From positions 2,912,633 through 2,976,632 of the forward strand of contig OX442421.1 in NCBI GenBank assembly GCA_949361645.1: DNA of 64,000 nt, read 5' to 3'. The DNA is from Spongilla lacustris (taxonomy: Eukaryota > Porifera > Demospongiae > Spongillida > Spongillidae). Position 1 is the first letter of the stretch; each line of letters opens with the position of its first letter. The position numbers and the translations under genes were made by a program. Below are positions 1 through 12,947 of this stretch, piece by piece. Under the pieces are notes generated by a model. That model searched no databases, was not told the DNA's origin, and worked only from the letters and a program-made list of their open reading frames with translations.

Positions 1-251
1 CAATCAATGGTGAACCTCAGGTCATGGCCTTGTTACATGTCGTTGCGTAGTGCACTTATAGAAAAGGGTATGCGCATGCATGTTTTCTAATATCTATGAT
101 GTATCACTATAAAGGGTGGAGCACAACACCTGTACATGGGCTATTCCATTATTTAATTATGCACCCCTACGGTGGTACAGAGCATATGTCCCGAGGGGCG
201 GGGGGTGGAACAAAATAGAAGCTTGTCCAGAGGGTATTTACAAGTCTGTCC

Positions 252-253
<2 letters not shown>

Positions 254-290
<37 letters not shown>
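254..290. repeat. G37 homopolymer
   Basis: An uninterrupted run of 37 guanines preceded by CCC. Similar G or C runs recur at 37693-37713, 57534-57554 and 57648-57677, so poly-G/poly-C tracts are a recurring feature of this locus. The exact length may be affected by sequencing or assembly. Confidence 0.95.
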
Positions 291-291
<1 letters not shown>

Positions 292-2327
292 GGTCGTGAT
301 ATAAGATATAATATAAGCGTGTCTTCCAGTGGTGCTTTTATATATTGTCCCACGTTTGCAATTATTGTGGTTAAATAATGGAATAGCCCTATCCATTGAC
401 CAAAGAATTACAACCATCATAAGATATCTTGGGCCTGAACACTAAACCATTCTTGATCCTTGTGTTCTATGTTCCCCACTCACTGAATGCATTGTAGGTA
501 AAAAGAATCATTATTATTATTATTTTTACAAAACACAACCCACATAGTTCAATACATGAATTACAACACACGCCCTAAGAAGCACAAACACAGTATGTTG
601 CTCCTTTGTGGCGTCCTCCCCGCTGGTCTGAAGGGTGTTGACATGTTGGTGAGGTGGTTGTAATAACAGTGCAACACCACTCATTTCCATGGTAGCAGTA
701 ACTGCAAAAGTGCACAAAACTGATTACACACACACACACACAACACACACACACATATGCACACAAATTTGATGACCAGGAGTTTGATTAGCATCTTCAT
801 GGCCAATGTCACTTCAGCCTCATCAACCCTTCATAAGTTTCCACGACCCAGCGTAGCCTGAAGGACACCCTGCAGTTACTGAGGGCTGTGAGGCACATTG
901 GGGGCGGGGCATGTTTTCTATTTTTGTGCTTCTTCATCCACACTGTCACACAGGATGACACCCAACAATGAATATGACGAGGACCGATGGTACCACCCAG
1001 CTGAGAAGTGTGGGGAGGAGGCAGAGGGGGAAGAGGGGTATTGGGAAAGGACACAGAAAGAAGCTAACATGGTACTTACTGTAGTATACACACAAGGTTT
1101 TAATTGGTAACAGCTTATAACACTATCACCACAAAGTATTTTGTGTACATTGTAACATTCCAATAAATGTTCTGTAGCAATTAAACCTTATCGATCTACG
1201 CTGCTTTCATCTAATGGAAGTCACTGTTTGCACAGACAATAAGACATGGCTGTTACTGACAGGACATTACTTTTGAAATAAATTAATTAGATCATATGAA
1301 TTGAATTTATGGTTAGTCCAGTATGCGTGCATGCTGCTTGACTTAATATGAGTAACTTATTTATTTTCAGTTCATTCAAGAGAGAAGCAGCAACCTCTCG
1401 CAAAATGGCATCTTTTACTAGAATATTTATAATACACTGAGACCCCCTCTCTCCACCTAGGAACACCCCATATACCCATGTCCCCATGTTTCCTATATAC
1501 CCATGTTCCCTATGTCCCCCATTGTGTGTTGTAGATGTGTGTTGCCCTACATAGTACATATTACAACACATCTCCCCTCTGGTTTAGACTTCAGCTGCCT
1601 CGAAAATGTGGCTATGGTCACATGTACCTGCTATAGTACAGGGTACAAATTCATTTACTCGTTGGCACTTCAGGACCAAGCAACAGCTGTGCATTAGCAA
1701 CATCACCATCCTCCGGTGGGGCCTGTGGTATGAAACACATTTTGGATGGTGTGCCCCAAACTTATCATTTGTTTTATTTTTGCCTCCCACATCAGTTTTT
1801 GAAGGCCACTTCATATGAATGGAAATAACTCACCTGCAGGGTTGTGAAGCACAACCTCCCCTATTATGTCCCATTGCCTAGGTCCACACATTGGATTGGC
1901 AGGTCTCCTTCACCCCATGGCACTATCACCTCCAGCACTGAGGTGGTACAGGGCACCAGCACACTCCCTGGGTCCCTGTTAGAGGCAGTAATGCAGTGCT
2001 TACTGCAAAAGGTCACAGCTGGGATATGTCAAAAACTACTCCTCACTCTCTGTAAACTTCCTAAAAATGGCCTGAAAATGCATACATACATGGATGAATG
2101 CATTGGGGGTGGGGAGGTAGAAGGGAAAAAGGTGTGGGGAGGCCAGGAGGAGGCAGGGGTGATTATTTTGATACATTGTGTTCCACCAGCTAGTTAACAA
2201 ACATGTAACCCCATTCACACAATTTCATTCTGTCACTTTCATAGGATCGTCCAGCTCCACATGGCCTCCAACGCCCACCACATGGCCTGCCACGCCCACT
2301 GCACCACATGGCTTTATTCATTTTCAG

Positions 2328-2456
2328 TTCATTCAAGAGAGAAAACAGGTTGGACATTTGGCACGAGCATGCAGATCTCGATGCATTGATCCTACTCCTT
2401 GAAACGGAGCTTCAAAAAGCAGTAGCAGTGGCAACAATTAGAATCATTGAACAAGC
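2328..2456 (+). other. possible exon, unidentified
   Basis: A T-rich stretch ending in TTTTCAG precedes an open stretch with coding-like composition; one frame reads an acidic/leucine-rich segment containing LDALILLLETELQKAV, which could form a helix. The same acceptor and the first bases of the exon recur at 1371, where the following sequence diverges. I cannot assign a family or find flanking exons, so this is weak. Confidence 0.2.
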
Positions 2457-3085
2457 AAGGTTTCACTATCTGTTTGTGTGTGGGGTGGTACATTGTGTGT
2501 GTGTTGTACTAGTGTTTTCAACAGTGCTGAAGTATGTACATATGTACATTTTATCATTTATCACCAGTGCCAAAAAAAAGTTGAAGCACAAGGTGTACTA
2601 GTAATTTTCTTGCCCTCTGTCTATTTGGTACAAATCATATAATATATATATATATTCCAAATTTCATCTATATCTGAGAGGGTGCAGTGTTATTTGCTAG
2701 TATTAGAATGTCCTGATTGTTACATGTACCTGTCATACCCTCCAATCATGCATTGATTCAACATTAAGCATGCACTACATGTATAGGATAACAAAATGGT
2801 ACATGTATAATAGCAACCTATGTCCAGTATATCTATACGTTCAACATGACTGCTACCCATCGAAAAATGCACAATGGGCAAGTATAAAGCTAGATAATCA
2901 AACTCAATAATTAATAATCCCCTCAGGACAAACTCAATAAATTTCCCACCCTACATGTATGAGTACTATCTGTCCTTCACTGCACCTAGATGCGTACTAC
3001 CATGGATTGTCAGACCCACACTGTCCAGCAGGGTAGCCACCAAATCCACAATCCCACAGAAATGTTAGCACACACACACCTGCTC

Positions 3086-3757
3086 CGGAATATCCAACTA
3101 ATGTAAAGGACCACTACCGAAGGGTTTACTACCAGGCAACTAATCACAACTGCTATTGCAAACAGATTTGACCAAAAGGGTTTTCAAATGCTTCAGAAGT
3201 TAGAAATGGTTATGACAACTAATATTACTGAATCCATTGTGCTGGAAGAAGCAATCAAAGAGATAACTTCATTCTATGGAGCAGCTGACTTGAATAGTGA
3301 TCGTCTTAGGACACAGCTCTGTGCCTTGCATACCAGTAGTGCAAGCCCATTGGTGGACTGTAATTGCATATCTTAAAGCCAGAAACAGTGTGGAAAAGGA
3401 ATATTACTGTGAGGAAATGAAATGACGAGGTTGATCTTTGTAATGCCAGTAACAAATGCTGTGAGTGAATGTTGAAAACATTGCTCCATACGACAATTGG
3501 TCAAGCAAGGTTGAATTGGTGCTTCATCCTACACGTACAAAAAAGCAAACAGATATCCAAAATATGACCAGCATTGCGAATGACTTCATTAAAAGAAACG
3601 AAAGTCGTTTGAGCATATTTGGGCGATTTGTGTAAGTGCAGTTACCACTCTGGTCCTAAGTTTCGCTTCATTTACAGAGTGATACAACCCTTGCACATGC
3701 ATAATATTAAAAGGGGGGACCAAAGCCCCCCAAGCCACCCCCTTGCCTACGGGCCTG
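3086..3757 (+). pseudogene. hAT-type transposase C-terminal relic with right element end
   Basis: Fragments read in several frames like the C-terminal half of a DUF4371-type hAT transposase. They include a YRRVYYQ segment, then ANRFDQKGFQMLQKLE (about 3155-3205), then an acidic stretch ending with an LRTQL motif. The dimerisation part follows, with VMPVTNAVSE near 3440 and GQARLNWC near 3500, and a final SIANDFIKRNESRLSIFGRF ending at a stop at 3631-3633. At least two frameshifts separate these blocks. The following GC-rich tail ends in CGGGCCTG at 3757; its reverse complement starts CAGGCCCGTAGGC, which looks like a hAT terminal inverted repeat. I did not find the left end. The family assignment rests on the dimerisation-domain wording; the element is dead. 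Confidence 0.75.
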
Positions 3758-5668
3758 AACAGTTATGAACAATGTGATGTGTCAGTAATTGATTATGTAT
3801 GTCCATAATTGAAAAGAGACACCTCATTACTGAGTCCATGTTTTGAAGCTCGTAACGACTCAAATCAAAATATGAAAAAGGATTCAAACACCACAATCAT
3901 TTTTTATGTTAACATACACACTCCATGTCATACGGCAATGGTATGCGCAAGGTGTTTACAGAACGCCATGCAGCAATCATATTTGGAGGGGTGGTTACTA
4001 AATTCAGTACAGTGGACTTCGTGCACTAATCCAGAAGGTAAGCCTACAACACCGATGAGTAAGAGAGATGTGTCTGATAGAATTCTCACTCCAAGAATAG
4101 TGACTGTTGTCCCAAACAACGCAATCGTATTTCACGAATAATCGATACAATATGACAAAGGAGATACATCACAGGTGTTGTATAACGCCATTTCAGTGGC
4201 AAATATACATACCAATGAAGAATGCATGCAATACCAATGCACTTTTTAAAATAAAATAACTGCTATGACTTCATAATGCACACAATCATTATGCAGGTTA
4301 GTAAGCACTTCAGCAAAGGTGAGAGAGGACATGTGAGGAGGTCAACTGTTGGCAGAGGTTGCCAACCAAAGGTCCAAATAGGTTCATAGTACTTTAATTG
4401 GAAGATTGCCCCGCCTCCATTCTTCTCTCATGATCGTTGTCCACCTCTTGCAAACCAGAATATTTTGTCTATTTTCAACCAGCGTTAAAATACTGCCATA
4501 GAATGTATAAAGTAGCGCACACATAATGCTTCAAAAAACATTCAAAAAAAAGTTATACTTCGTTTATTTTTTGTGACAATTCAATTCTCCACATAATGCA
4601 TTTTTAAGAACTGCAGATTGTGCAGGAAGAATATTAAAAGATACAAAACAAGCAAACTAAAAACGATATAAATAGAAAGTTCATCACAAAAAATGCTCAG
4701 TGAAAACCTTTTATGCCAAGCCATCCAAACCGACTGCAATCCAAAAAGAGGACAATTAAATCACATTTATCCAGGCAACAAAATGATGCTACCTAAAATT
4801 AAAGCCTTGCAACACAAAATGCTAATATTCACAGCACACCAAACCATGTAACACTTCTCAGGAACTGCAGGGTGTCTTTGACAAGCTACCTGAAAATTAG
4901 GAGGCAGGACCTGAACATTCTTGCTATGTTGGGTTGATAAGGCAGAAATGACATGTGGCAATAAAGATGATGGTCAAACTGTTGTATCGCACCATACTTC
5001 CTGGTCACCAAGTACATGGACTAATGGTAACTTAGCTACTATATGCACATAATTTGAAGAAAGCTTTATTGAACCCAAAGTTTCAGTGATGTGATTAATG
5101 TAAAAGATACAAATACTGTACGGTGCTGCCCTTAATATTACTTTTTGGCACTAAAAGGTTGACATTAACTTAACATGTGGAAAGGTGCAATACCCACCTG
5201 TGTTGATAATGGATGATTGCTTTTGAGCGGCGGGATGCCAACAGACTGCCGTGGGGTCCACAGACGCCTTATTATTGTTTCCAACAGCTTCTAGCAAGCA
5301 TGAGGCAGGTAGTGACCCTAGGTATGATCACCAGAAAGGTGGTCTTATACTGATTCCCCCAGTTTGGTACACAGTTATCAGTGGGACCATGTGCATTTTC
5401 CTTCATGACTAGAACCACTGCATGCCAATTTCCATGCTCAAAAAATAGTAGAGTGCAGAATGCCCACAATTTTTACAGGCGGGATGTGACTCCACCAGTG
5501 TCCAGCATTGCCAATGATGGCGGGTTAAGCTATACCACAGCTTTGCATGATTTTGGGCCTACATCATGCTACAACACAGAGAACTATGGTTAGCATTTAC
5601 AGCAACATGGTTATATTGACAGGTGCGAGTCATTCAAATCCATCATTCGTGGTCCAAATCTAATATGC
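3758..5668. other. AT-rich spacer, no recognised gene
   Basis: An open stretch of about 90 codons runs to a stop at 4139-4141 on the plus strand (first ATG near 3872), but I recognise no domain and it has no supporting context. The remainder is AT-rich, with A- and T-runs, and nothing else is supported. Confidence 0.4.
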
Positions 5669-7222
5669 ACCCAGCCGAGACATAGAGTGCAGAAAGGCAT
5701 AAACTTCCAAAACAACTTCTCCTAATGACATAGAAATGGAAAAAAATATGCATAGCAACCACATATGAGTTCATTATTATTTTATAATGAGCACTGTGAA
5801 AATTAAATTATTTATTTTTATCATGCTAGGCAATTGTAACTAAGTAATAACCAATCATAAACTGAATCTTAGCATTATAAATTGTATTTTATTCATATCA
5901 ATGCCGCGTCCCACAAGTGTTAAGTTTGTGTTCACATAAACTCTTCGACAAAGGAGCCGCTTTTTTATTTTAGGAAAAAAACTTACGAGACATAGCGCTA
6001 AGCTATTAAACTATGCACATTTGAACATTTTCTACTTGCGTGCGAGCTCCAGGAATATGCCAAACCAATCTAAGCGACAGAGGCAGTTACGCGAAGCGCG
6101 CGAGGCTAAACGAGCCAAGCTGAGTTCTGATGATACTTTTCCAGACTCGCAGCAAGGAAAGTACCATAGAGCTGGGGTGCTGTGAAAGGATGAAGAGTTA
6201 AATCGCAATGCCAGAGCTTATGTGACAGAAATAGCAAATCCCAAAGGAAGACCTAACATGACTGCACTCTCTTTTTGTGCATGGGTGAATGATGACCTTC
6301 TACCAAATCATACCCTTCCTCCTGGATTTCCTCGACGAATAAGCATTCCAACTGCTCAGAAGTGGCAGCATGAATTGGGATTTGATGTACTCAATACACA
6401 AGGGAAGTCCATGTACATAGATGGTCATGAAAGGGAAGATGTAATGGAGTATCGGAAGGTTTTTGTTGGCAGAATGGCAGAAATTGGATTTCTGAACATA
6501 GGCAATGCACCCACTTCAGAAGCAGCAAACTACATCACCTATTCCAGTCACACAGAGCAACAAAAGAACATTGTCACATTCCATGATGAATCTATATTCA
6601 CAGTGAATGATGACCAGAAGATTCAATGGGAAACTAAAAACATGTTGGTAATTAAACCCAAGGGAAAGGGATCATGAATTATGGTCTCAGACTTTGTAGA
6701 TGAGCATAATGGATATCTTTGTTTTGTAGATTGTGATGGAAGAAAACATGAAGCACGGGTTCTGATGGAGTATGGAGCTAACAAAGAAGACTACTGGACA
6801 AGTGATAAGTTCCTTCAACAGATGGAAAAGGCTGTGAAAATTGCTGATTTAAAGTATCCTAAGAGTGAGGGGTACAAAATCACATGGATATTTGACAATA
6901 GCAGCTGTCACAATGCATATTCTCAGGATGCAGTAGTTGCCATGCACATGAATGCCAAATGTAGAGGACAGCAACCTTGCATGAGGGATACCATGTTGAA
7001 AGGAAAGGTACAGATGCTTGTTAATAATAAAGGAATTCCTAAAGGGCTTATTCAAGTTCTGAAGGAAAGGGGGAAGTATACGGAGAAAATGAATCTGGCT
7101 GAGATGAGAGAGGAAATTGCCACTCATCAGGACTTCCAAGACGAAAAGACCATACAGATGATTCGTAAACTAAACTTATATTGTGTGCAGGCCACTGCAA
7201 TAGGGCACAGCAGACACATTTA
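5669..7222 (+). repeat. duplicated segment, copy 1 (transposase-bearing)
   Basis: Starts with CCCAGCCGAGACATAGAGTG and matches 11019-12426 over its 5' non-coding part and most of its coding part. Both copies stop matching immediately after the same CAGACACATTTA string, so the duplicated unit has shared boundaries. I could not find convincing terminal inverted repeats or a target duplication. Confidence 0.85.
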
Positions 7223-7229
7223 CAGTTGA
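6057..7229 (+). pseudogene. IS630/Tc1-mariner-like DDE transposase, copy 1
   Basis: The start ATG at 6057 (MPNQSKRQ) is shared with copy 2. A stop (TGA, 6183-6185) and an in-frame TGA at 6675, where copy 2 has GGA, interrupt the frame. The part from 6222 carries a helix-turn-helix-like region (CAWVNDDLLP, then TAQKWQHELGFD), the motif YIDGHEREDV, the first catalytic Asp in FHDESIFTVND, and a second Asp in WIFDNSSCH. The C-terminal Glu-containing block expected in this DDE family is absent; both copies end at the same place. Relative to copy 2 it lacks the N-terminal module that in copy 2 ends SGRTVRGWRA. It acts, or once acted, in cut-and-paste transposition; this copy is inactive. Confidence 0.8.
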
Positions 7230-7405
7230 GGTCATCACTATGTCACACCAATGGGCCTGGCACAATGCACATGTACCTAGGTACCTGTAGTACAAACCTC
7301 AAACATACAAATTCCCTATTCTATAATTATCTTAAATGATGATGTAATTTATAAAAATAGTAATTATTATTTATCGCAACACAGCCATGCACCAGGACTG
7401 TGAGA

Positions 7406-7512
7406 GGCTATGCACACATACACATACATACACACATACATACATACACACACATATACGCACACACATATACACACACACACATACACACACATACACA
7501 TACACACACATT
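7406..7512. repeat. (CACATA)/(CA) microsatellite
   Basis: Imperfect CACATA and CACACA units over about 100 bp. Confidence 0.9.
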
Positions 7513-7857
7513 CCTCACTAAGTCATGAATATTATGCAAAGTGCATGTCACCATGGTGACAAAAAGCGACACACCTCTATGGCACATTGCAGTTAATCCA
7601 CAAACCTTAATTCATGGTGTGTGCATGGGACTGCATCATACACTCCAACTATTTTTCACCAAGCACCAGGCAACAGCACAATTTGCATGCAAATAAATAA
7701 GTATGAAGTATGTCCACATTGGGTTGCGCAATTACCTGTATACAAGTTGGAATCTGCTCTGAGGCAAGTTTTCCCATCTCCAAGGTAGTACCCTCCAACT
7801 ATGACCTGCATATTAGGTACAATGCACGCATGATAGAGCCATACTGGGCCCATCAAA

Positions 7858-8200
7858 CCATGTGCTTCACCCACACATGCACTCCCACACATGCACTCCT
7901 ACACATGAACGCCCACACATGGACACCCACACGCTTGACTGCATACGATCACATGCACAACTCACATGCTCACGCTAACATGCACACCCTCCCATTGCCC
8001 ATGCACACTCCTCACTGCACTCCATGTACTGTGTACCTTATGCTCACTCTCACATGCACTCATACCCTCACATATACATTCACATCTCACACACATTCAC
8101 ATCTTACACATACTACATACACACTCACATGCACACCTTCACACACAAAAACTGTGCTCACAACATGCTAACATGCACAAGATGCTGCACAGAAGCACAC
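7858..8200. repeat. imperfect CACATGCACTC-type repeat
   Basis: Degenerate units of about 12-14 bp built on CACATGCAC and CACTC. Apparent reading frames are the repeat translated. Confidence 0.7.
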
Positions 8201-9206
8201 ACACAGCACATTCCATTTTTGTAAAATGTAAAAGTCACATGTTAGGATGACCTACCCTTTCCTCTTCCTTGATATAAGGACAGTGATAAAGACCATCATC
8301 ACCAAACAATATTGGTATATGCATAGACACAGAGTCAGAGGCACTCTGCTTCAAATCTTACACCATGTCCTTATGACCAGTTTTGTTATATGTTGATAAA
8401 GCTGCACAATTTTAATGGATGGTGCCGGTTCCTCACTTTAATTCATGCTCTTCATGTCCACTGTAATTCACATGGAAGATCTGTGCATGTGTCCCCAGGA
8501 GAATGAACAGTGCTGTAGGGAAGGAAACAGTGGCATTTTCATTGCTTGTAGTGGCGATTGGGTTCAGAACCTTTGAACCTGAGCATTCAAATTGCACACA
8601 CCAGTCCTAAACATCCCAAGTGCATGGTGGTCTCGGCCTTAACCGATAAATGACCAAATTATTCATTGCGTAACGGGTGCAACGTATAACCAGATTTAAT
8701 TTTAACTTATTCAAAAATTGTGCGTCTGTCAATCAAGTTTGCTTCGTGCGATCGCGTAGTGTTTCGTTCCTTTTACCAATTTCTAAGACCAAAAAGGATC
8801 GCTACCATGTTCTCTGGACTCAAAAAGTGAAGCACGATGTATTCTAGAAACTTGAAGACACGAAGCCGTTCCATACACGAATCATAGTCGGGTCATCGCT
8901 GGTGTCTACCTACGAGCGGTAAGGGACCAGTTTTTGTGATACTCTCTTTGTTTGGGAGGTGTGTAGCTTGCGCATATGCATTTTGTGTAATTTTGCTTGC
9001 ATGTATGTTCTGTTTGTATCCCTACCGTGTTGTAACTTTTTTTAGAGCACATCTGTTGTTTCTAGCTCTTTTTGTTATGGCAATTTGATGCGCGTTTATG
9101 GCATGGGGCATTGAGAAGGGTGTGGATGAAGAGACTAGGGCAGGTGGGAAGAATGTTATGTAGGAAGAATGGTTTGAAATAAATAAAAGTGGTGAGGACA
9201 TGACAC

Positions 9207-9310
9207 GGAAGAGTGTTGTGTGTGCACACCCATGGAAGTGTGTTGTGTGCACACCCATGGAAGAGTGTTGTGTGCACACTCATGGTAGAGTGTTGTGTGC
9301 ACACATATTG
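9207..9310. repeat. about 26-bp tandem repeat
   Basis: Four to five units of GTGTTGTGTGCACACYCATG followed by GAAGA or similar. Confidence 0.8.
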
Positions 9311-9382
9311 TGTATACTCACATGGTAAGGGGTGTTAGTAGGTCCCCTGCACACTCCTTTTACTTGTGTGTCAACACTTCCC

Positions 9383-9640
9383 TCCCTAGTGTACCTTGTG
9401 TGTGCACACAACACTCTTCCCTCCTATGTGTGTACCTTGTGTGTGCACACAATACTACCTCCACACACAACACTCTTCTCTCCTATGTGTGTACCTTGTG
9501 TGTGCACACAACCCTCCCTCCGCACTCAAAGCTCTTCCCTCCTATGTGTACCTTATGTGTGCACACAACCCTCCCTCCACACTCAACGCTCTTCCCTCCC
9601 TTGTGTGTGCCTCCGTGCACAACACTCTGTTGCTTTATTG
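9383..9640. repeat. about 44-bp minisatellite
   Basis: Units containing CTTGTGTGTGCACACAA and then CACTCTTCCCTCCTATGTGTG recur about five times with small differences. The array adjoins the preceding GTGTGCACAC repeat, which shares its core word. Confidence 0.8.
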
Positions 9641-9849
9641 TGTTTCGCATAACACTTCCCAGCACACAACACTATGTCCCTCACCTGTGTTTGACACTCC
9701 AATGTGATGTACAAATGTACTATGCACCCCTTTACATGTCCCCCTCCCCAGGCACACCCCTTCTGCACATCATAAGGAACACAGTGATGTTGGGCTATGT
9801 CACATCAGAAAGCTGAGGAGGTTAGGGGGAGGGGCAAGGGGCCATTGCT

Positions 9850-10045
9850 ATGTGCCTGTGTGCTATATGTGCTGTGTGTTGTGTGCTATGTGCCTGTGTG
9901 CTATATGTGCTGTGTTATGTGTGCTATGTGCCTGTGTGCTATGTGCCTGTGTGTTATGTGTGCTATGTGCCTGTATGCTATGTGCCTGTGTTATGTGTGC
10001 TATGTGCTGTGTGCTATGTGCCTGTGTTATGTGTGCTATGTGCCT
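9850..10045. repeat. CTATGTGCCTGTGTG repeat array
   Basis: Tandem degenerate units of CTATGTGCCTGTGTG and GTTATGTGTG. Cys/Val-rich frames across it are repeat artefacts. Confidence 0.85.
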
Positions 10046-10468
10046 ACATTACCAGGCATAGTACTTACTAATAAACTAAAAGTTGGATGTGCACACCCTC
10101 TCTTTACTTGTTCTCCATGTGTATAGCATCCATTTCTTCCCCATAGTCACTGATGGCTGAAGTTGTCACTACCCTCGCACTATCTGAGTTATCTAAGTTG
10201 GGCTATTACCTCATCTTGGCTTAGATATTGTTTGCATCAATTGTGTATACAGTTTATTCATGTTCGTGCCTAATACATTCATGAGGTGACGCCCTTCAAA
10301 CGGCATGGATAAAATCGGCCTCCTACATGCATGCGATTGCTAACATTTTACTGCTCTGGACGTAGAATAACAGAAGGCACACTTCTATCAACACCGTACG
10401 AGTGCAAACGAAGCTTAGTTGTAGTTGCATCCGGTTTATAATGATTACATACAAACCCCATTCCAGCT

Positions 10469-10540
10469 GTCTGCGATCGCAGACAACCGCTCTTACGCAA
10501 CATTCAATTATGTACGGTAATTTTGTCTGCGAACGCAGAC
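10469..10540. other. pair of near-identical perfect palindromes
   Basis: GTCTGCGATCGCAGAC at 10469-10484 is a perfect 16-bp palindrome. GTCTGCGAACGCAGAC at 10525-10540 has the same arms with an AA centre. They are 56 bp apart in DNA that is otherwise poor in CpG. A protein-binding pair is possible but unproven. Confidence 0.5.
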
Positions 10541-11018
10541 CGTGGTAATTTATTGGTTAAGTAGCAGACTAAACAAAGCCTGTGACACGATCTAGTGAAT
10601 AACGTTACAGTCCCCTGTGCACAAAATCAAGAGAGCCACCCCCATTTTCGAAACTGTTAATTTACTGTACCTTATTACCTTATCTATACTAACTTATGCA
10701 ATGTGTTGAGTACATGTGTGTCTTTAGGTAACACCATAAGAAGGTGTGGGGTGGGGTTATACAGTGTGAATTTAGATGCATGTGTATCACTGGCATCAAG
10801 TGTATGTACGATAGATACCCTGGGTGTAAATTGGTGCATTCATATCAGTGAAAGGAAGGCATGTATGTAAACCAAAACTGATAGTGAAGTAGCTTGTAAA
10901 CATTTGCACAATTTTTTTTCGGTTTACAAGGAAGCAGAATGAATAATATTCATTCATTGCTGTCTGCAATCTATGTACTTACATCTTCAGCCATCTTAGC
11001 TTACTGCCTAACTGGTGA

Positions 11019-12426
11019 ACCCAGCCGAGACATAGAGTGCAGAAAGGCATAAACAACTTCTCCTAATGACATAGAAATGGAAAAAAATATGCATAGCAAC
11101 CACATATGAGTTGATTATTATTATTTAATGAGCACTGTGAAAAATAAATTATTTATTTTTATCATGCTAGGCAATTGTAACTAAGTAATAACCAATCATA
11201 AACTGAATCTTAGCATTATAAATTGTATTAAATAATTTTATTCATATCAATGCTGCGTCCCACAACTGTTAAGTTTGTGTTCACATAAACTCTTCGACAA
11301 AGGAGCGGCTTTTTTATTTTAGGAAAAAAACTTATGGGACATAGCGCTAAGCTATTAAACTATGCACATTTGAACATTTTCTACTTGCGTGTGAGCTCCA
11401 GGAATATGCCAAACCAATCTAAGCGACAGAGTCAGTTACGCGAAGTGTGCGAGGCTAAACAAGCCAAGCTGAGTTCTGATGATGCTGAAACATTGGAAGA
11501 TGATGGAATAAATGAGCGTGTTCGTGAATGGGTTTCTACCTTGCATAGAGATGACAAAATGTCTCTTACGCTTCTCCTGCATGTAATCCTTGTGTCCAAA
11601 CTCAATTTGGAGTTAGTTGAAGCATCAGAGCTCATTGGGTCCATGGTTGGTGTTAGTGGACGAACAGTCAGAGGGTGGAGAGCTTTGTTGGCAGAATGGC
11701 AGAAATGGGATTTCTGAACAAAGGCAATGCACCCACTTCAGAAGCAGCAAACTACATCACCTATTCCAGTCACACAGAGCAACAAAAGAACATTGTCACA
11801 TTCCATGATGAATCTATATTCACAGTGAATGATGACCAGAAGACTCAATGGGAAACTAAAAACATGTTGGTGATTAAACCCAAGGGAAAGGGATCAGGGA
11901 TTATGGTCTCAGACTTTGTAGATGAGCATAATGGATATCTTTTGTTTTGTAGATTGTGATGGAAGAAAACATGAAGCACGGGTTCTGATGGAGTATGGAG
12001 CTAACAAAGAACAAGTGATAAGTTCCTGGAAAAGGCTGTTAAAATTGCTGATTTAAAGTATCCTAAGAGTGAGGGGTACAAAATCCCATGGATATTCGAC
12101 AATAGCAGCTGTCACAATGCATATTCTCAGGATGCAGTAGTTGCCATGCACATGAATGCCAAATGTGGAGGAAAGCAACCTTGCATGAGGGATACCATGT
12201 GGAAAGGAAAGGTACAGACGCTTGTTAATAATAAAGGAATTCCTAAAGGGCTTATTCAAGTTCTGAAGGAAAGGGGGAAGTATAGGGAGAAAATGAAGTT
12301 GGCTGAGATGAGAGAGGAAATTGCCACTCATCAGGACTTCCAAGACGAAAAGACTATACAGATGATTCGTACACTAAACTTATATTGTGTGCAGGCCACT
12401 GGAATAGGGCACAGCAGACACATTTA
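11019..12426 (+). repeat. duplicated segment, copy 2 (transposase-bearing)
   Basis: Second copy of the 5669-7222 unit, with the same first and last shared bases. It is shorter because its internal deletions differ from those of copy 1. Confidence 0.85.
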
Positions 12427-12427
12427 A
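11406..12427 (+). pseudogene. IS630/Tc1-mariner-like DDE transposase, copy 2
   Basis: Starts at the ATG at 11406 and reads an N-terminal helix-turn-helix-like module (acidic start, then LTLLLHVILVSKLNLELVEA and SGRTVRGWRALLAEW) that copy 1 lacks. It then jumps directly to the segment following the YIDGHERED block, which it lacks. The catalytic core resumes from 11675 with FHDESIFTVND. An extra T near 11940 shifts the frame (copy 1 has GYLCFVDCD there), and a deletion near 12010 removes about 15 bases. The second Asp motif IFDNSSCH is kept at about 12093-12117. Like copy 1 it ends before the expected C-terminal Glu. Inactive. Confidence 0.8.
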
Positions 12428-12947
12428 AGTCATTTGCAAAATCAAACAAGTGTATAAAAAATGTTATTTTATACCACCAAAGGAATATCCTTATGTAAAA
12501 TGCCACTGTCAGTCACCACACAATCAGAACTGCGGATGTTATTCGAGAAGGGATGATGTATTACAAGAGGGGAAAAAAATTAAGATGACATGTACAAATG
12601 TAATGGCTTCATTTAATTGATCTCCCCTTCACCGAATCACGAGTCATGACAGTCAGGAACAGAGGGATCAGTACTGCAGCACACCACACAGTAGAATATG
12701 AACAGATCATGTTCACGCCGATTTCAATACTGAACCCATAATTGAAGTAAGTATCTTCCAGAAGAAGGACGTTGTAAAATAAACCATCACAAAATTTCAA
12801 ATAGTGACATCGCTATCTGTATTTCGTGGGACGTACAGGTAGCTATAGCTATATAGAAGAAGCTCTGTAACAAGATGGATGTGCAATAAACCTTGCACAA
12901 TACAATTATCTCAAGTGTACTCCTGCACTCCATCATCCACTGGAGAC
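12427..12947. other. spacer, nothing recognised
   Basis: AT-rich DNA with no recognisable gene, repeat or RNA. Confidence 0.5.

Larger units (their letters stand above)
1..3085. other. AT-rich region without a recognised gene
   Basis: No gene family is recognisable on either strand. Short CA runs lie near 726-763. Two stretches, starting at 1371 and 2328, share an intron-acceptor-like junction (T-rich then TTTTCAG followed by TTCATTCAAGAGAGAA), which suggests a small duplication. Several (TA)n and TACATGTA-type palindromes occur. I see nothing else I can support. Confidence 0.5.
7223..11018. other. CA/GT-rich spacer without genes
   Basis: Between the two transposase copies lie low-complexity tracts (listed separately) and AT-rich DNA. 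Open frames here are repeat translations rich in His, Thr, Cys and Val. I find no recognised gene. Confidence 0.6.

Noticed and set aside
3809..4141. A 110-codon plus-strand gene
   Set aside because: The upstream part has no ATG start, no domain is recognised, and no splice or promoter context supports it.
9850..10071. Apparent Cys-rich peptide (CLCAICAV type)
   Set aside because: Low-complexity TGTGC repeat, not a Cys-rich protein.
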